Source: Serripes groenlandicus
Lineage: Eukaryota > Mollusca > Bivalvia > Cardiida > Cardiidae
DNA length: 64,000 bases
Direction of reading: 5' to 3'
NCBI GenBank assembly: GCA_031761405.1
Contig: JASEVX010000085.1
Location: 248,001-312,000, forward strand
The notes under the pieces were generated by a model that was given only the letters and a program-made list of their open reading frames with translations, searched no databases and had not been told where the DNA came from. This document shows, in pieces, positions 24,201 through 31,171 of the stretch (positions are counted from its first letter, which is position 1; the number at the start of each line of letters is the position of its first letter). Made by a program: the position numbers and the translations under genes.

Positions 24201-24851
24201 ACCGTTGAGGATGCGCCAAGTGACAATGACCAGGAGTTTTCCAAATTCGTTCCAACATTCTCATCACCTGGGAAACAGTCCGAACCAGATTGGGAATTAA
24301 ATATTGATTGTTTTATGAAAACTAAAGTCAGTGATAAAAATCAGTCATGTTTAAGTGTGACAAGTCCGTGGAGAAGTCCAAGACGTTCGGCTCAAAAACA
24401 TGAAACATCCGTTACAGAAAAAATCACCCCTGTGAAACAAAAGGGGAAAAGTTTCCTTCATAGAATTAATGAGGCAACTGATAGTGAAAAGGCTGATAGA
24501 GAGATCGTGGACGAAGACATTGAATTTAATCATAAAAGTCCACAAAAATTCCGCTGTGATTTTAGTCCATTAAGGGCTGAAAAGGGTGTAATATTTGGTC
24601 AAGTTCGAAAAAATGTTACATCCACACCGTCTGAAAACGGCAAGAGTAAAAGAAAATTGGACACAAGTTACTCTGGACTGGTGTTTAGTTATAATGATGA
24701 CAATACGAACAGTGATTTAGCGTCAAATATTCAAAGTCCGAGCCAAGAGTACAGAATTTTAAAAAAGAAATCGGATGTGAAGAAAAGTTTTAGTTTGAAG
24801 TATGATGCATCTCCTCCAGGAAAGCCAAAGAAACATAAATTTAAAACATGA
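2987..24851 (+). CDS. DBF4: DBF4 / Chiffon-like CDC7 kinase activator, multi-exon, 5' incomplete
   Basis: DBF4 binds and activates the CDC7 kinase, which phosphorylates MCM helicase subunits in the nucleus at origin firing. Exons seen: 2987-3148, 4477-4527, 5706-5828, 6530-6560, 9273-9322, 9780-9896, 11332-11485, 15391-15551, 18404-24851. Phases agree at every junction except 6560/9273. The first three exons (EEFVSKDIDYFIT, TRGKALAEKA, NSLLDNAEKWGIKIVS) match the N-terminal BRCT-like motif and the segment after it. Exons 11332 and 15391 together make the DBF4-type zinc finger (GYCECC...H...H). The last exon encodes 2148 residues, so the visible part totals about 2430, against under 700 in human DBF4; Drosophila Chiffon also has a long tail. 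The tail is low-complexity, basic and acidic, rich in SP sites. The start codon and motif-N beginning were not found in 1-2986. Identity is firm from motif order; the role of the tail is unknown. Confidence 0.9.
3160..3308 (+). mobile_element. hAT-like MITE in DBF4 intron, 11 nt past the donor
   Basis: The left end is cagaggactagataaggagg. The core holds the inverted pair around 'gagacgaatcttttgagtac', and the right end ttatctagagc is eroded. Same family as the copies at 9481, 12304 and 24853. Confidence 0.7.
3345..3571 (+). mobile_element. piggyBac-like palindromic MITE
   Basis: Left end accctttccctcatacaac, right end tatatgagggaaagtgttaa. The internal stem is ggagaaattgca and its complement. 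The right TIR has one substitution. Confidence 0.82.
3819..3957 (+). mobile_element. short Helentron/pearl-like element
   Basis: Starts tttttagctcaacttttga and ends gcggtgctcttgtt. It shares the motif 'gtggtcgtccggttaagg' and the CTCTTGTT end with the copy at 7787-7944. Placing it with Helentron-associated elements is inference. Confidence 0.55.
4477..4527 (+). CDS. DBF4: DBF4 visible exon 2
   Basis: This 17-codon exon reads VTRGKALAEKARVKSRE. It has acceptor attcag, donor gtaaga, and phase 0 on both sides. It corresponds to the vertebrate 'SRGKxLVEKA' segment between motif N and the following conserved block, which supports the gene assignment independently of its neighbours. Confidence 0.88.
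4578..4820 (-). mobile_element. piggyBac-like MITE, CCCACATA-type subfamily
   Basis: Flanked by TTAA on both sides (ttaaccctttctcacc ... gtgggaaagtgttaa). The core gaaattgctgaaaacgagcaatttc is a hairpin. Partial copies follow at about 4878-5030 and 5858-6010. Confidence 0.75.
5060..5330 (+). mobile_element. truncated element beginning with the TATACCCCC palindrome
   Basis: A hairpin (ataccccc ttcgaagaag agggggtat) is followed by tcggtcggtcgg and a fragment of core. A relative in the opposite direction lies at 44206-44275 (aacggaccgacaaaccg ... aggggtata). Confidence 0.55.
5706..5828 (+). CDS. DBF4: DBF4 visible exon 3
   Basis: The exon is 41 codons in phase 0, with acceptor ctctttcag and donor gtaagg. 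NSLLDNAEKWGIKIVSLETAYKWIDKEL matches human SNSILSNALSWGVKILHIDDV in register. It completes the BRCT-like region. The sequence just upstream of the acceptor (about 5580-5690) looks like a degraded MITE arm (tctcctttgccc, ctgcagcagacgactt). Confidence 0.9.
6530..6560 (+). CDS. DBF4: DBF4 visible exon 4, start of motif M (tentative)
   Basis: A 31-nt candidate exon with acceptor acttcacag and donor gtgagt. It enters in phase 0, as exon 3 requires, and encodes GYQKPKCIAK plus one base. It resembles the basic lead-in to motif M (…KKPFIKVED… in human). It ends in phase 1, whereas the next candidate exon needs phase 0, so a small exon is missing or one boundary is wrong. Confidence 0.55.
6721..7555 (+). 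mobile_element. pearl/Helentron-like element with tandem core (GTGAGC family)
   Basis: Starts tttttagctctgacacctg with 'gctcaaggtgagttattgtg' and ends 'gtgagcgatccagggcc ... gaccctcttgttt'. The core is about four ~130-170-bp units sharing 'aaaacatggccgccagtggg' and 'cagattccttcaagccaag'. It lies in a DBF4 intron. Confidence 0.7.
7787..7944 (+). mobile_element. short Helentron/pearl-like element
   Basis: tttttagctcgacttttga ... gtgctcttgttta. A full-length relative of the copy at 3819, with a GC-rich 'ggcggcggcagcgtggtcgt' stretch. Confidence 0.55.
8112..8289. mobile_element. small MITE with CAGTCAAACCTGT-type terminal inverted repeats
   Basis: The left end cggtcaaacctgtggtaaag and the right end complement cagtccaacctgtgtttaaa form about 26-bp imperfect inverted repeats. 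The ends match those of the 1.1-kb element at 61881-62997. Confidence 0.65.
8806..9212. repeat. 34-bp minisatellite in a DBF4 intron
   Basis: About a dozen copies of 'attgtagctcagatggtctg' plus 'tctgaattctatac', diverging at both edges. No coding content. Confidence 0.9.
9273..9322 (+). CDS. DBF4: DBF4 visible exon 5, RP part of motif M (tentative)
   Basis: A 50-nt candidate exon after a strong polypyrimidine acceptor (ctcttttttttag), reading VDWRPVRKRQIFPTLF. The RP followed by a proline ten residues on fits the motif M pattern Y-R-P...P in DBF4 proteins. The donor (ag|gttatc) is weak, but the exit phase of 2 fits the next exon. Entry is only open in phase 0. Confidence 0.5.
9481..9662. mobile_element. 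hAT-like MITE, near full length
   Basis: Ends are cagaggcccagataggg and ccttatctagagctctg. The central inverted pair is gttgtgggtactcaaa / ttttgagtacccacaat. A SINE-tail fragment (gtgatataactgaaaaattg) abuts the right end. No clean target duplication is seen. Confidence 0.75.
9780..9896 (+). CDS. DBF4: DBF4 visible exon 6, acidic linker
   Basis: Acceptor tatgacag, donor gtgcgt, phase 2 in and phase 2 out. Both phases match the neighbouring exons: the split codon GA|A joins the zinc-finger exon. It encodes ESKEERGEILGAQVDILSDD and then TPQEEKDGMDSNTPKPFT, an acidic spacer between motif M and the zinc finger. Confidence 0.68.
9917..10084 (+). mobile_element. piggyBac-like MITE, right end lost
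   Basis: ttaaccctttccctcatacg at the left, intact central hairpin, stops at 'gccgtctgct', directly abutting the next copy. It starts just 21 nt after the DBF4 exon 6 donor. Confidence 0.8.
10085..10313 (+). mobile_element. piggyBac-like MITE, complete with TTAA flanks
   Basis: TTAA on both sides, CCCTTTCCCTCATA left TIR, hairpin gaaattgctcgttttgagca. The right TIR is slightly eroded (tatgaggaaaaggg). Confidence 0.88.
10375..10603 (+). mobile_element. piggyBac-like MITE, CCACATA-type subfamily
   Basis: acccttttccacatacaac at the left, gagggaaagggttaa at the right, and a central stem with gctcgttttgaac. It is the third copy in a row within 700 bases. Confidence 0.82.
11332..11485 (+). CDS. 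DBF4: DBF4 visible exon 7, first half of the DBF4 zinc finger
   Basis: Acceptor attcaaacag, donor gtagat. Basic residues (LKRKKELKRRQDRKK) lead into GYCECCKIKYDDLDK, which matches human KKGYCECCLQKYEDLE. It holds the two zinc-binding cysteines of motif C. It exits in phase 0, so the finger is interrupted by an intron of about 3.9 kb. Confidence 0.92.
11501..11600 (-). mobile_element. SINE 3'-tail fragment
   Basis: gattgattggggctaacgcc ... cagttcacctac is the complement of the tail at 13557-13650 and of the SINE tail at 35960-36070 (ctggtgtgggaaaccc, gccgccgtgatat, gcggcgttaaa). Confidence 0.65.
11652..11905. mobile_element. MITE with 37-bp perfect terminal inverted repeats
   Basis: The left arm begins atatcgagggcttggcgtga; the right arm is its exact complement over 37 bases, ending ccaagccctcgatat. 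A second palindrome lies inside (ggtgccattgctcagaacga / gcaatggtacc). TA dinucleotides flank both ends. No ORF. Confidence 0.85.
11944..12152 (+). mobile_element. degraded piggyBac-like MITE
   Basis: taccctcatgtaataagtctgcagcag ... gagggaaaggg is recognisable, and the arm order agrees with the family, but the central hairpin is eroded and the TTAA is lost. Confidence 0.65.
12304..12500. mobile_element. hAT-like MITE with 8-bp near-identical flanks
   Basis: Ends cagagctgtaggtaagggg and ccttatctagtcctctg. Flanks cctttgat and gctttgat match at 7 of 8 bases, as expected for an 8-bp hAT target duplication. The central inverted pair is ggtgtgggtactcaaa / ttttgagtacccacaac. A more eroded relative follows at about 12586-12760. 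Confidence 0.75.
13557..13650 (+). mobile_element. SINE 3'-tail fragment
   Basis: ctggtgtgagaaaaccagg, gccgccgtgatataactgag and aatggcgttacacccc match the SINE tail at 35960-36070. No tRNA-like head is present. Confidence 0.65.
13690..15030 (+). mobile_element. pearl/Helentron-like element with six 167-bp tandem units
   Basis: Starts with the hairpin agctcacct ... aggtgagct and a gtcgtcgtcgtcg stretch, and ends caggtgagcgatatagggc. The core units contain 'aaacatggccgccagggggc', 'cttcttgtccaaaagtac' and 'ttgttcaaatatttcc', at about 14052, 14219, 14386, 14553, 14718 and 14885. Inside a DBF4 intron. Confidence 0.8.
15138..15357 (+). mobile_element. piggyBac-like MITE next to DBF4 exon 8
   Basis: TTAA on both sides (gttaacgctttcccac ... 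gtgggaaatagttaa). The arms are diverged but in the family order. It ends 33 nt before the exon 8 acceptor. Confidence 0.75.
15391..15551 (+). CDS. DBF4: DBF4 visible exon 8, second half of the DBF4 zinc finger
   Basis: Acceptor ccattgatag, donor gtacaa, phase 0 in and phase 2 out. It begins HVREENHRLYVKE, supplying the two histidines of the CCHH finger (human H-L-L-S-E-Q-H). LDLLIGSVQSTAEFLQRCI follows, resembling the helix after the finger. A MITE ends about 33 nt upstream of the acceptor. Confidence 0.9.
15735..17300 (+). mobile_element. GTCTCGCC-type repeat element with ~150-bp tandem core
   Basis: Starts tttttgtctcgcccacgat ... gtgagacatagcagtcac; a second start lies at 16622. The core repeats 'gaatttttctgaaactttg', 'tcagatgtattgttgggtca' and 'aaggtcaaggtcataatttg' about ten times. 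The same core recurs at 30400-30950, and the matching end (gggcgagacaccctcagcc ... gtcttgtttt) is at 34784-34820. Confidence 0.8.
17311..17531 (+). mobile_element. tRNA-derived SINE with a 14-bp target-site duplication
   Basis: The body is flanked by ttgactgtagaagc at 17297-17310 and 17532-17545. A-box-like tggtcgagtggttag and B-box gggttcgatcc form a tRNA-like head (Leu/Ser-like arm). A body with 'cccttgggcaaggcac' and a tail ending ccataaaacaatatacatt follow. It interrupts the tandem core of the surrounding element, so it is younger than that element. Confidence 0.88.
18232..18270. repeat. (TA)n(GA)n microsatellite
   Basis: About 13 TA units followed by about seven GA units, between two fragments of the piggyBac-like MITE, in the last DBF4 intron. 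Confidence 0.95.
18404..24851 (+). CDS. DBF4: DBF4 giant terminal exon, 2148-residue tail
   Basis: The exon starts after tgaattgcag, where the split codon AG|A keeps the frame of exon 8, and ends at TGA 24849-24851 with no internal stop over 6.4 kb. In order it has a basic start, an SP[LM]K tandem repeat (about 18730-19250), SP- and acid-rich stretches (KENLSDNEDDSESE), six [FY]WxY modules (20628-23105), a basic patch (ERRRKQWKRKIG, SKRRKLEKLKF), clusters of SP[RK]KS sites (23780-23850), an acidic block, and a lysine-rich end. An ATG at 18393 lies inside the intron and should not be the start. No enzyme domain is seen. In Drosophila Chiffon the tail has a role separate from CDC7 activation; whether that applies here is inference. 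Confidence 0.9.
18738..19250 (+). repeat. coding minisatellite, 66/72-bp units in DBF4
   Basis: About eight near-identical units encode LSPLK(LSTS)RSLKESPMKSKALQ variants. A 6-bp insertion (adding two residues) separates the 72-bp and 66-bp forms. Each unit carries two S-P-x-K sites, the consensus favoured by cyclin-dependent kinases. The near identity of the middle units points to recent expansion, and the copy number may differ between alleles. Confidence 0.92.
20628..23105 (+). repeat. six divergent [FY]WxY ... KxLxxLKxxWNxLxD modules in the DBF4 tail
   Basis: Copies start at 20628, 21408, 21750, 22206, 22545 and 22992; each is about 38-42 residues. Each opens with an aromatic core (FWYYEVE, YWDYVIE, FWEYVTE, FFKYVIE, FWDYVPI, YWDYKPI). 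An acidic or serine stretch follows, then a short likely helix with L-x-x-L-[KE] and, in several copies, W-N-[DN]-[LV]-[TS] (for example LHILKDSWNDLS, LQHLKSFWNNLTD). Spacing is 110-260 codons of disordered-looking sequence. I do not recognise this module. Confidence 0.85.
21208..21350 (+). repeat. acidic ~14-residue coding repeat in the DBF4 tail
   Basis: Three to four tandem units of about 42-45 bp encode ESD-x-[SY]DKEVE-x-x-E, giving a strongly acidic stretch immediately before the second [FY]WxY module. The repeat is visible in both DNA and protein. Confidence 0.8.
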
Positions 24852-24852
24852 G

Positions 24853-25032
24853 CAGAGCGAGATAAGGGGCAATTTGCATGTTCTGAAAATCCTTGTTTGA
24901 CACTCTAACCCTTTGTTGTGGGTACTCAAAAGAATCGTCTCAGTTGAGTACCCCCAACATCGGGTTTGCTCTAATAATAAGAGACACATTTTGGGGAAAA
25001 GAGCTGAATACCCCTCCTTATCTGGACCTCTG
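24853..25032. mobile_element. hAT-like MITE directly after the DBF4 stop codon
   Basis: Ends cagagcgagataagggg and ccttatctggacctctg. The central inverted pair is gttgtgggtactcaaa / ttgagtacccccaac. The hexamer catgag, which contains the TGA stop, is found on both sides (24847-24852 and 25033-25038), consistent with a target duplication made from the end of the gene. The MITE would be the first part of the 3' untranslated region. Confidence 0.8.
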
Positions 25033-25515
25033 CATGAGTATTGTATAAGTTTTATGGACCAATATTTTATGATGCTTCCCTTTTATCTTATCCCTGATAC
25101 AGATGACTTTTGACGCTTCTGCAGCAAACATCATTAGAAAAACCAGCAATATATCTTAAATATTCCCCAGAAAGGGTCGGTGCCTCACAAAAAACCAAGA
25201 TTTATACAATTATTACACTTGTGGAAAAAGATCTGTGCATCGATGATCCAAATGGATACTGCTCAACAATAGTTTCTTGAAACCCCTATTTGACTAATTG
25301 TCAAACAGTGTAGAGGCAGATCAGACTTTGCAAATGTGCTGGCTGATCTGCATCTACATTGGTCGTAACTGCCTTAAGCTTGGTTTCAACAGAACACCAT
25401 TCTAATGGGTTTCTACTATGAATCAATACCATTTCTGATTGAAAAAGAGGAAATTGCTTTTTTATGACATCTGCTGCAGGTGCGTCAAATTGGTCTGTAG
25501 TAAGGAAAGGTATGA

Positions 25516-25708
25516 TTGACCCTTTTCCCATATACAACAAATCTGTAGCAGATGTCTTTAAAAAACCGTGAATATTCTCCATAGATGAAAGTAGAATTAT
25601 TAAAAATGGTTGAAAACATTGTGGCAAAAGGAGAAATTGCTCGTCTCGAGCAATTTCTCCTTTTGTCATGTTGTTTTCAAAAAGTGTTCATAGGTGGGAA
25701 AGGGTTAA
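25516..25708 (+). mobile_element. piggyBac-like MITE, CCCATA-type
   Basis: cccttttcccatatacaac ... taggtgggaaagggttaa. The hairpin is strong: aggagaaattgctcgtctcg and its complement. Confidence 0.82.
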
Positions 25709-27314
25709 TAAGATTGTTGGTGTCAGCTATGAAAACATGAGAGCAAAGTTTTATATAAAATGTTCAAGATAGGAAGATGAAGATAAAGTTTTGGAAACAT
25801 CAAGGGAAAAGGAGACAAGGCACACTTTATTGTGCAATTTCTTCTTTTTTTACAGTGTTTTTTAGATGATGTCTAAACTTGCCTGTATCTTAGAAAGGGT
25901 TGAAGCAGTGTTGGTTACATGGTAAATTGCTTTCCTAACATTTCTTATTCCTTTCCTACATACAACATTACCGCTGCAGACAACTTTGAACACATCCTAG
26001 CATAAATGTGGAAAATCTCTTTAACTGGAAGTATTATTATTGAAAAGAGCTGAAAACTTTATGAACAATGGAGCAATTTTATCCTTTTGTTGAAAGAGTT
26101 TTCAAAAGTCGTCTGCACTAGATTTGTCAAAATCATAACGGTTATCATTTAAGGAATGTCTGATACAGTTGATATTTGATTTCTGTTTAGTATATGACTT
26201 GAAAACATTGCAGGAGAAAAAAAGTGGAATTGCTTAACACAAGCAGTTTTTCCTGTTCAACAATGTTTCATTGCTGTAACCAATATTATACTGACTATAG
26301 TAGAAGTTACACCTTTTTCATGAGGTGTTTGCTAAGGAGTCTACTCTAAATATTAAAAATGTCATTTGTTTGTTTAGAACTCTTAAACATTAGCTAAGCT
26401 TAAGCATTTTCCCTTTATAGATACAGATGACTTTTAAAAATATTGAGGGGGAAAAAGAAATTTTTGATTGGCAATCTTTTCCCTTTCCTATGATGATTTT
26501 GTATTGTCTCAATATCTTGTTGAAAAGAAATTGCTTTTGATTAGCAATCTTTCCCTTTTCTTTGCTGATTGTGTATTGTCTCAATATATTGTTGTCACTT
26601 ATTTGTCCAGTTAATTCTTTTCTATAGATTTATCCTTTTTAGAAGTCTTTAACCCATTCCCACATGCAGATGTACTTTGACACATCTACAGCAGTTGACT
26701 TTTGATAAGTCTTGCAAAAGGAGAATTGCTCATAACAAATAATCAACTAGTTTCAATAATCAAATTAATCTCATACAAAAAGATATTTTCCAAAATATGC
26801 CAATATATTTTCTGTCATGTGATGTAGATTTGTTGCATTTGGGAAAGGGTATAAAGGCATAGATATAGTAATTTGACTAAATGGGCCGCATCACGTAAAC
26901 ACAACCTTTAGGACAATGGGGCGATCTTTCACGCATTCATTGTTTGACATCTAGTCTCGCAAGCATCCTGAGGAATCGTTTTCCATTGCCCACATACAAA
27001 AAATCTGCAGCAGACAACTTTAAGTAAACAAAATATGGAAACACTTTGAAAATAAAATTTAAAACTGTTGCAAAAGGAGAAATTGATCATTATGAGCAAT
27101 TTTTCCTTTTGCCACAATGTTTTTTTTAAGTTGTCTGCTGCAGAGGCGTTGGACAGTCTATATATGGGAAAGGCATTTATAATTCTAAATTTAAGATATG
27201 TGGTGTTTTTCCTTTTCTGAACCCTGTTGTCCCGCCTGTAGACGCATCTGAATCAGAAATCTTTTTTAATACATTGTGGCAAAAGGAGAATTGTTCATGA
27301 TGAGCAATATCTCC

Positions 27315-27543
27315 TTAACCCTTTCCCTCATATAGATGCTTTCTGACGCCTCTGCAGCAGACCGCTTTTTAAAAACAAAGTGACAAAAGAAGAAATTGCT
27401 CAAAACGAGCAATTTCTCCTTTTGCCACAATGTTTTCCACTTTTAGTCATAGGTTTTCCATTCAATTATTGAGATTTTCTATTTTTGACAAAATATGTTC
27501 AAAGTCGTCTGCTGCAGAAATGTCGTATGAGGGAAAGGGTTAA
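27315..27543 (-). mobile_element. piggyBac-like MITE, complete, TTAA flanks
   Basis: TTAA both sides, and the TIRs CCCTTTCCCTCATA are perfect. The hairpin gaaattgctcaaaacgagca is intact. Reverse orientation relative to the copy at 10085. One of the best reference copies in the window. Confidence 0.92.
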
Positions 27544-28542
27544 GCTAGTGTTTTAAACTTGATTCCATAATGACACATTCAAAAATGGAGATTTTCTTAA
27601 CTTTTGCCAAGACATTCTTTATTTAAGGTTGTCTGCTGCAGATTTGTTGTATGTGTATCCTTATTTCCTCTTCAAACTCTATGTTGTGAATATTCAAAAT
27701 ATACACTTATAGTAGAGATATTGTAGATAAAGACCAGTTTACAGCTTATCTTTGCCTATAGTTTCTACATTAGTATTATCCCATTTTCCCCTGCAAATGC
27801 TTTTTGATGGATCTGCAGCAGACATCTCCTGAAAACAATGTGTCAAAAGGAGATTATGCTCTTCAACTCTTCACTAATTATACTTTTGTTTATTTATTTA
27901 TTTCTTCTTTTTGTTTTTGTCTTGATGTATTTGAAGTTGTCTGCTGCAAATTTGTTTTATCTGGGAGAGTATAACCCTTGCCAATATACAACAAATCTAC
28001 TTTAGTCCATTTTGAAAACATCTCTACAAACATATGGAAACTCTCTATAAATGAATGTTTAACTATTGAATATAGTTGCAAATATCATGGAACAATTGCT
28101 CATTATGAGCAATTTCTCCTTTTATCGCAATGTTTTTAAAAGTTGTTTGCTGCAGTGTCATCAGAAAGTGTCTATATGTGGGAAAGGGTTTAACAAATTA
28201 GTCGTAAATGCCACATGTGATGTTTCCCATTTATCGTTACAGGCAGCTTATATCAGGTAGATATGTATGTTGTTGAGAGTCTTGAGACGTTTCTTAATAT
28301 ATGTAATATATATCGTATTGTTATGTATAAGTAGTCTTCTAAAGAAGTATTAAAAAACAGGAATATAAAATATGAATTGCTGTAGATTTACTGTCATGCT
28401 TACGCTTGAGATCATGGTGTTTGTGAATTCTGTGAATTTCCCACCTACAAAAAAACTGCCACAGAGGACTTGAACCATCTTGGCTAAATTGTGGATAATC
28501 TCTATAAATGAACATATGATTATTGAATAAGAGTTTCCCTTT

Positions 28543-28735
28543 CCCTCATATAGACGCTTTCTGACGCCTCTGCAGTAGACATCTTTTTGAAAACATAGAG
28601 CAATTTCTCCTTTTGACACAATGTTTTCCACTTTTAGTCATAGGTTATCCATTCAATTAAAGAGATTTTCTATTTTTTGACAAAAAATGTACAAAGACGT
28701 CTGCTGCAGAATTGTCGTATGAGGGAAAGGGTTAA
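28543..28735 (-). mobile_element. piggyBac-like MITE with internal deletion
   Basis: ccctttccctcatatagacg ... cgtatgagggaaagggttaa. Half of the central hairpin is missing (gaaaacatagagcaatttc), so the copy cannot fold as the others do. Confidence 0.82.
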
Positions 28736-28821
28736 ATGATATCAACAGTCTCTTCTGCATTATTTAAAACGCTATCCTTTCAATTAAGCTTATATATTTT
28801 GATGCATCTGCAGCAGACAAC

Positions 28822-29051
28822 TTAACCCTTTCCCTCATATAAACACTTTCTGACGCCTCTGCAGCAGACAGCTTTTTGAAAACATAGTGACAAAAGAAGA
28901 AATTGCACAAAACGTGTAATTCCTTCTTTTGCCACAATGTTTTTCACTTTTCGTCATAGGTTATCCATTCAATTATGGAGATTTTCTATGTTTTGACAAA
29001 ATACGTTCAAAGTCGTCTGCTGCAGAATTGTCGTATGAGGGAAAGGGTTAA
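28822..29051 (-). mobile_element. piggyBac-like MITE, complete, TTAA flanks
   Basis: TTAA both sides, near-perfect TIRs and core hairpin gaaattgcacaaaacgtg. A second reference-quality copy in the reverse orientation. Confidence 0.9.
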
Positions 29052-30399
29052 TACATTGTGACAAAAGAATAAGTAGTGTGTAATTTGAGCAACTGGTGGT
29101 TATGGGGAGATATTGTCCGACAAGAGCAGTACACCCACTTATCAAGGCAACTAAATTTCTCCTTTTGCCACACTGTTTTTAATTTTTGTCAGCTATAGAT
29201 GTGTTATATTGCGTCTGCCTTTGGAAAAAGCGTTATACCATCAATCTTGTTTCATTAGTTTTTAACTGTTGACCCATTATTATATATTAAGTTGTCTGGG
29301 TTTTTTTCTTAAAACATTTTGGGGTTGGATGGGGGAGAAAGTAATTACATCTTGAAAATTGTAGTTGTAATTTTGGTGAGAGTTTAAAAACTTGTTAGAA
29401 AAGGAGAAATGGTTCATTAATTAAGGACAATTTGACCTTTTCCCATGTTTTCAAAAGTCGTGCAGAGACATCTGATGTCATCTGTCTCAGTTTAAAGGTT
29501 AAATGATTCTCACATACAACACTTTTTGGTGCAATAAATTTTGCAAACATGGGCAAAACTATGGAAAATCTCGAAATAGGGAGTGGGGACGGGGGCACCT
29601 GTTAACCCTACAAATATGAAGCAGATGACTTAAACAATTTTAGTAAGAGATATGGAAACTCTGTAAATTTAAGTATAATTATTGAATGGAGTTGAAAACA
29701 ATTTGGCAATAACAGAAATAGATCATTGAGCAAAATAGTCTGCTGCAGATGCGTTAGAGTGCGTCTACAAGTGGGAAAGGGTTAACTGAAATAATGCTGA
29801 AAATGGCGTATGACTCGCAATTAAACGATCTCGTCTTCCAGCAAAAGAGCTTTTTCTCTTTTGATTCTGTTCCCTTGTAACTTAGACCCTTTTCCGCACA
29901 CATATTTGCATCTGCGACAGACCACTTTTGATAATTTTCATCAATTTGTTTTCCCCCTCTGTTTTCAAAAGACGTCTGCTGCATATGAGTCAAAATGTGT
30001 TGCATTTTGGAAAGGATTAATATGTTTTCACCCTTTCCCCCATATAGACGCTTTCTGACGCCTCTGCAGCAGACAGCTTTTTGAATTTTGAAAACATAGT
30101 GACAAAAGAAGAAATTGCTCAAAACGAGCAATTTCTCCTTTTGCCACAATGTTTTCCACTTTTAGTCATTGGTTATCCATTCAATTATAGAGATGATCTA
30201 TTTTTTGACAAAATATGTTCAGTCGTCTGCTGCAGAATTGTCACTTTTCACATTGTCCTGTTCAAATATATTATCTTATAAAAAGAGAATACCGGTAATC
30301 AATAAAAAATAAAATTTGTATCAGTATGAAATTTGTTGGTGTTATGTTTTGTTGTCTATGACTTTTTCAACATAAGGCAACTGTATACTGCATACCATG

Positions 30400-30955
30400 T
30401 TTTTGGCTTGAATTGTGACCTTGGTTATGTCTCGGCAACCCCTGCTTGAATTTTTCTGAAACTTTGTTAGATGTATTGTTGGGTCATGAAACATCATTCA
30501 AGGTCAAGGTCGTAATTTGCCAGAACTTCACCTTGGTTAGGTAACTTAACCTTTGTTTTATCTCGGCAACCCCTGCTGGAATTGTTCTGAAACTTTGTCC
30601 AATGTATTGTTGTGTCATGGGACATCATTCAAGGTCATACTTTTGCAGAACTTTACCTTGGTTAGATAAATTAACCTTGGTTATATCTCGGCAACCCCTC
30701 CTGGAATTTTTCGGAAACTTAGTCCAATGTATTCACTATTGTTGTGTCATTGAACATCATTCACCGTCAACATTTTCAAGGTTAAGGTCATAATTTGGCA
30801 GAACTTGACCTTGGTTAGATTACTTTACCTTAGTTATATCTAAGCAACCTCTCCTGATGTATTGTTGGGTCATGGGACATCATTCAACGTCAACATTGCC
30901 AAGGTCATAATTTGGTAAAACTTGACCTTGGTTAGGTTTGACTGTAGAGCCTAAA
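30400..30955 (+). repeat. tandem core of the GTCTCGCC-type element
   Basis: Four to five units of 'accttggttatatctcggc', 'aacccctgctggaattttt', 'gggtcatggaacatcattca', the same core as 15800-17300. It ends 'gactgtagagcctaaattt', the junction also seen at 16612. Confidence 0.8.
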
Positions 30956-31171
30956 TTTTTAGCTCGACTATTCGAAGAATATGAGAGCTATACTACTCAC
31001 CCTGGCGTCGGCGTCCACGTCACACTTTGGTTAAGGTTTTGCATGCAAGTTCTTAAATACTACATGTATTGCATTGAAACTTTCTACAACCCTACCAAAC
31101 TATCACACCAATGTAGATTATCAAGTTAGATAACTCTATCCTGCATATTATGCAAGTTATGGCCCTTTTTA

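Larger units (their letters stand above)
25039..30300. mobile_element. MITE-dense intergenic block, no gene seen
   Basis: Intact and broken copies of the TTAA/CCCTTT MITE lie end to end. Better copies are listed separately. Fragments are near 25080, 25800, 25950, 26650, 26980, 27780, 27972, 28440, 29600, 29888 and 30032. A hAT-like MITE fragment lies at 27668-27760. Open frames here are short translations of MITE arms. No splice-bounded coding sequence was recognised. Confidence 0.8.
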
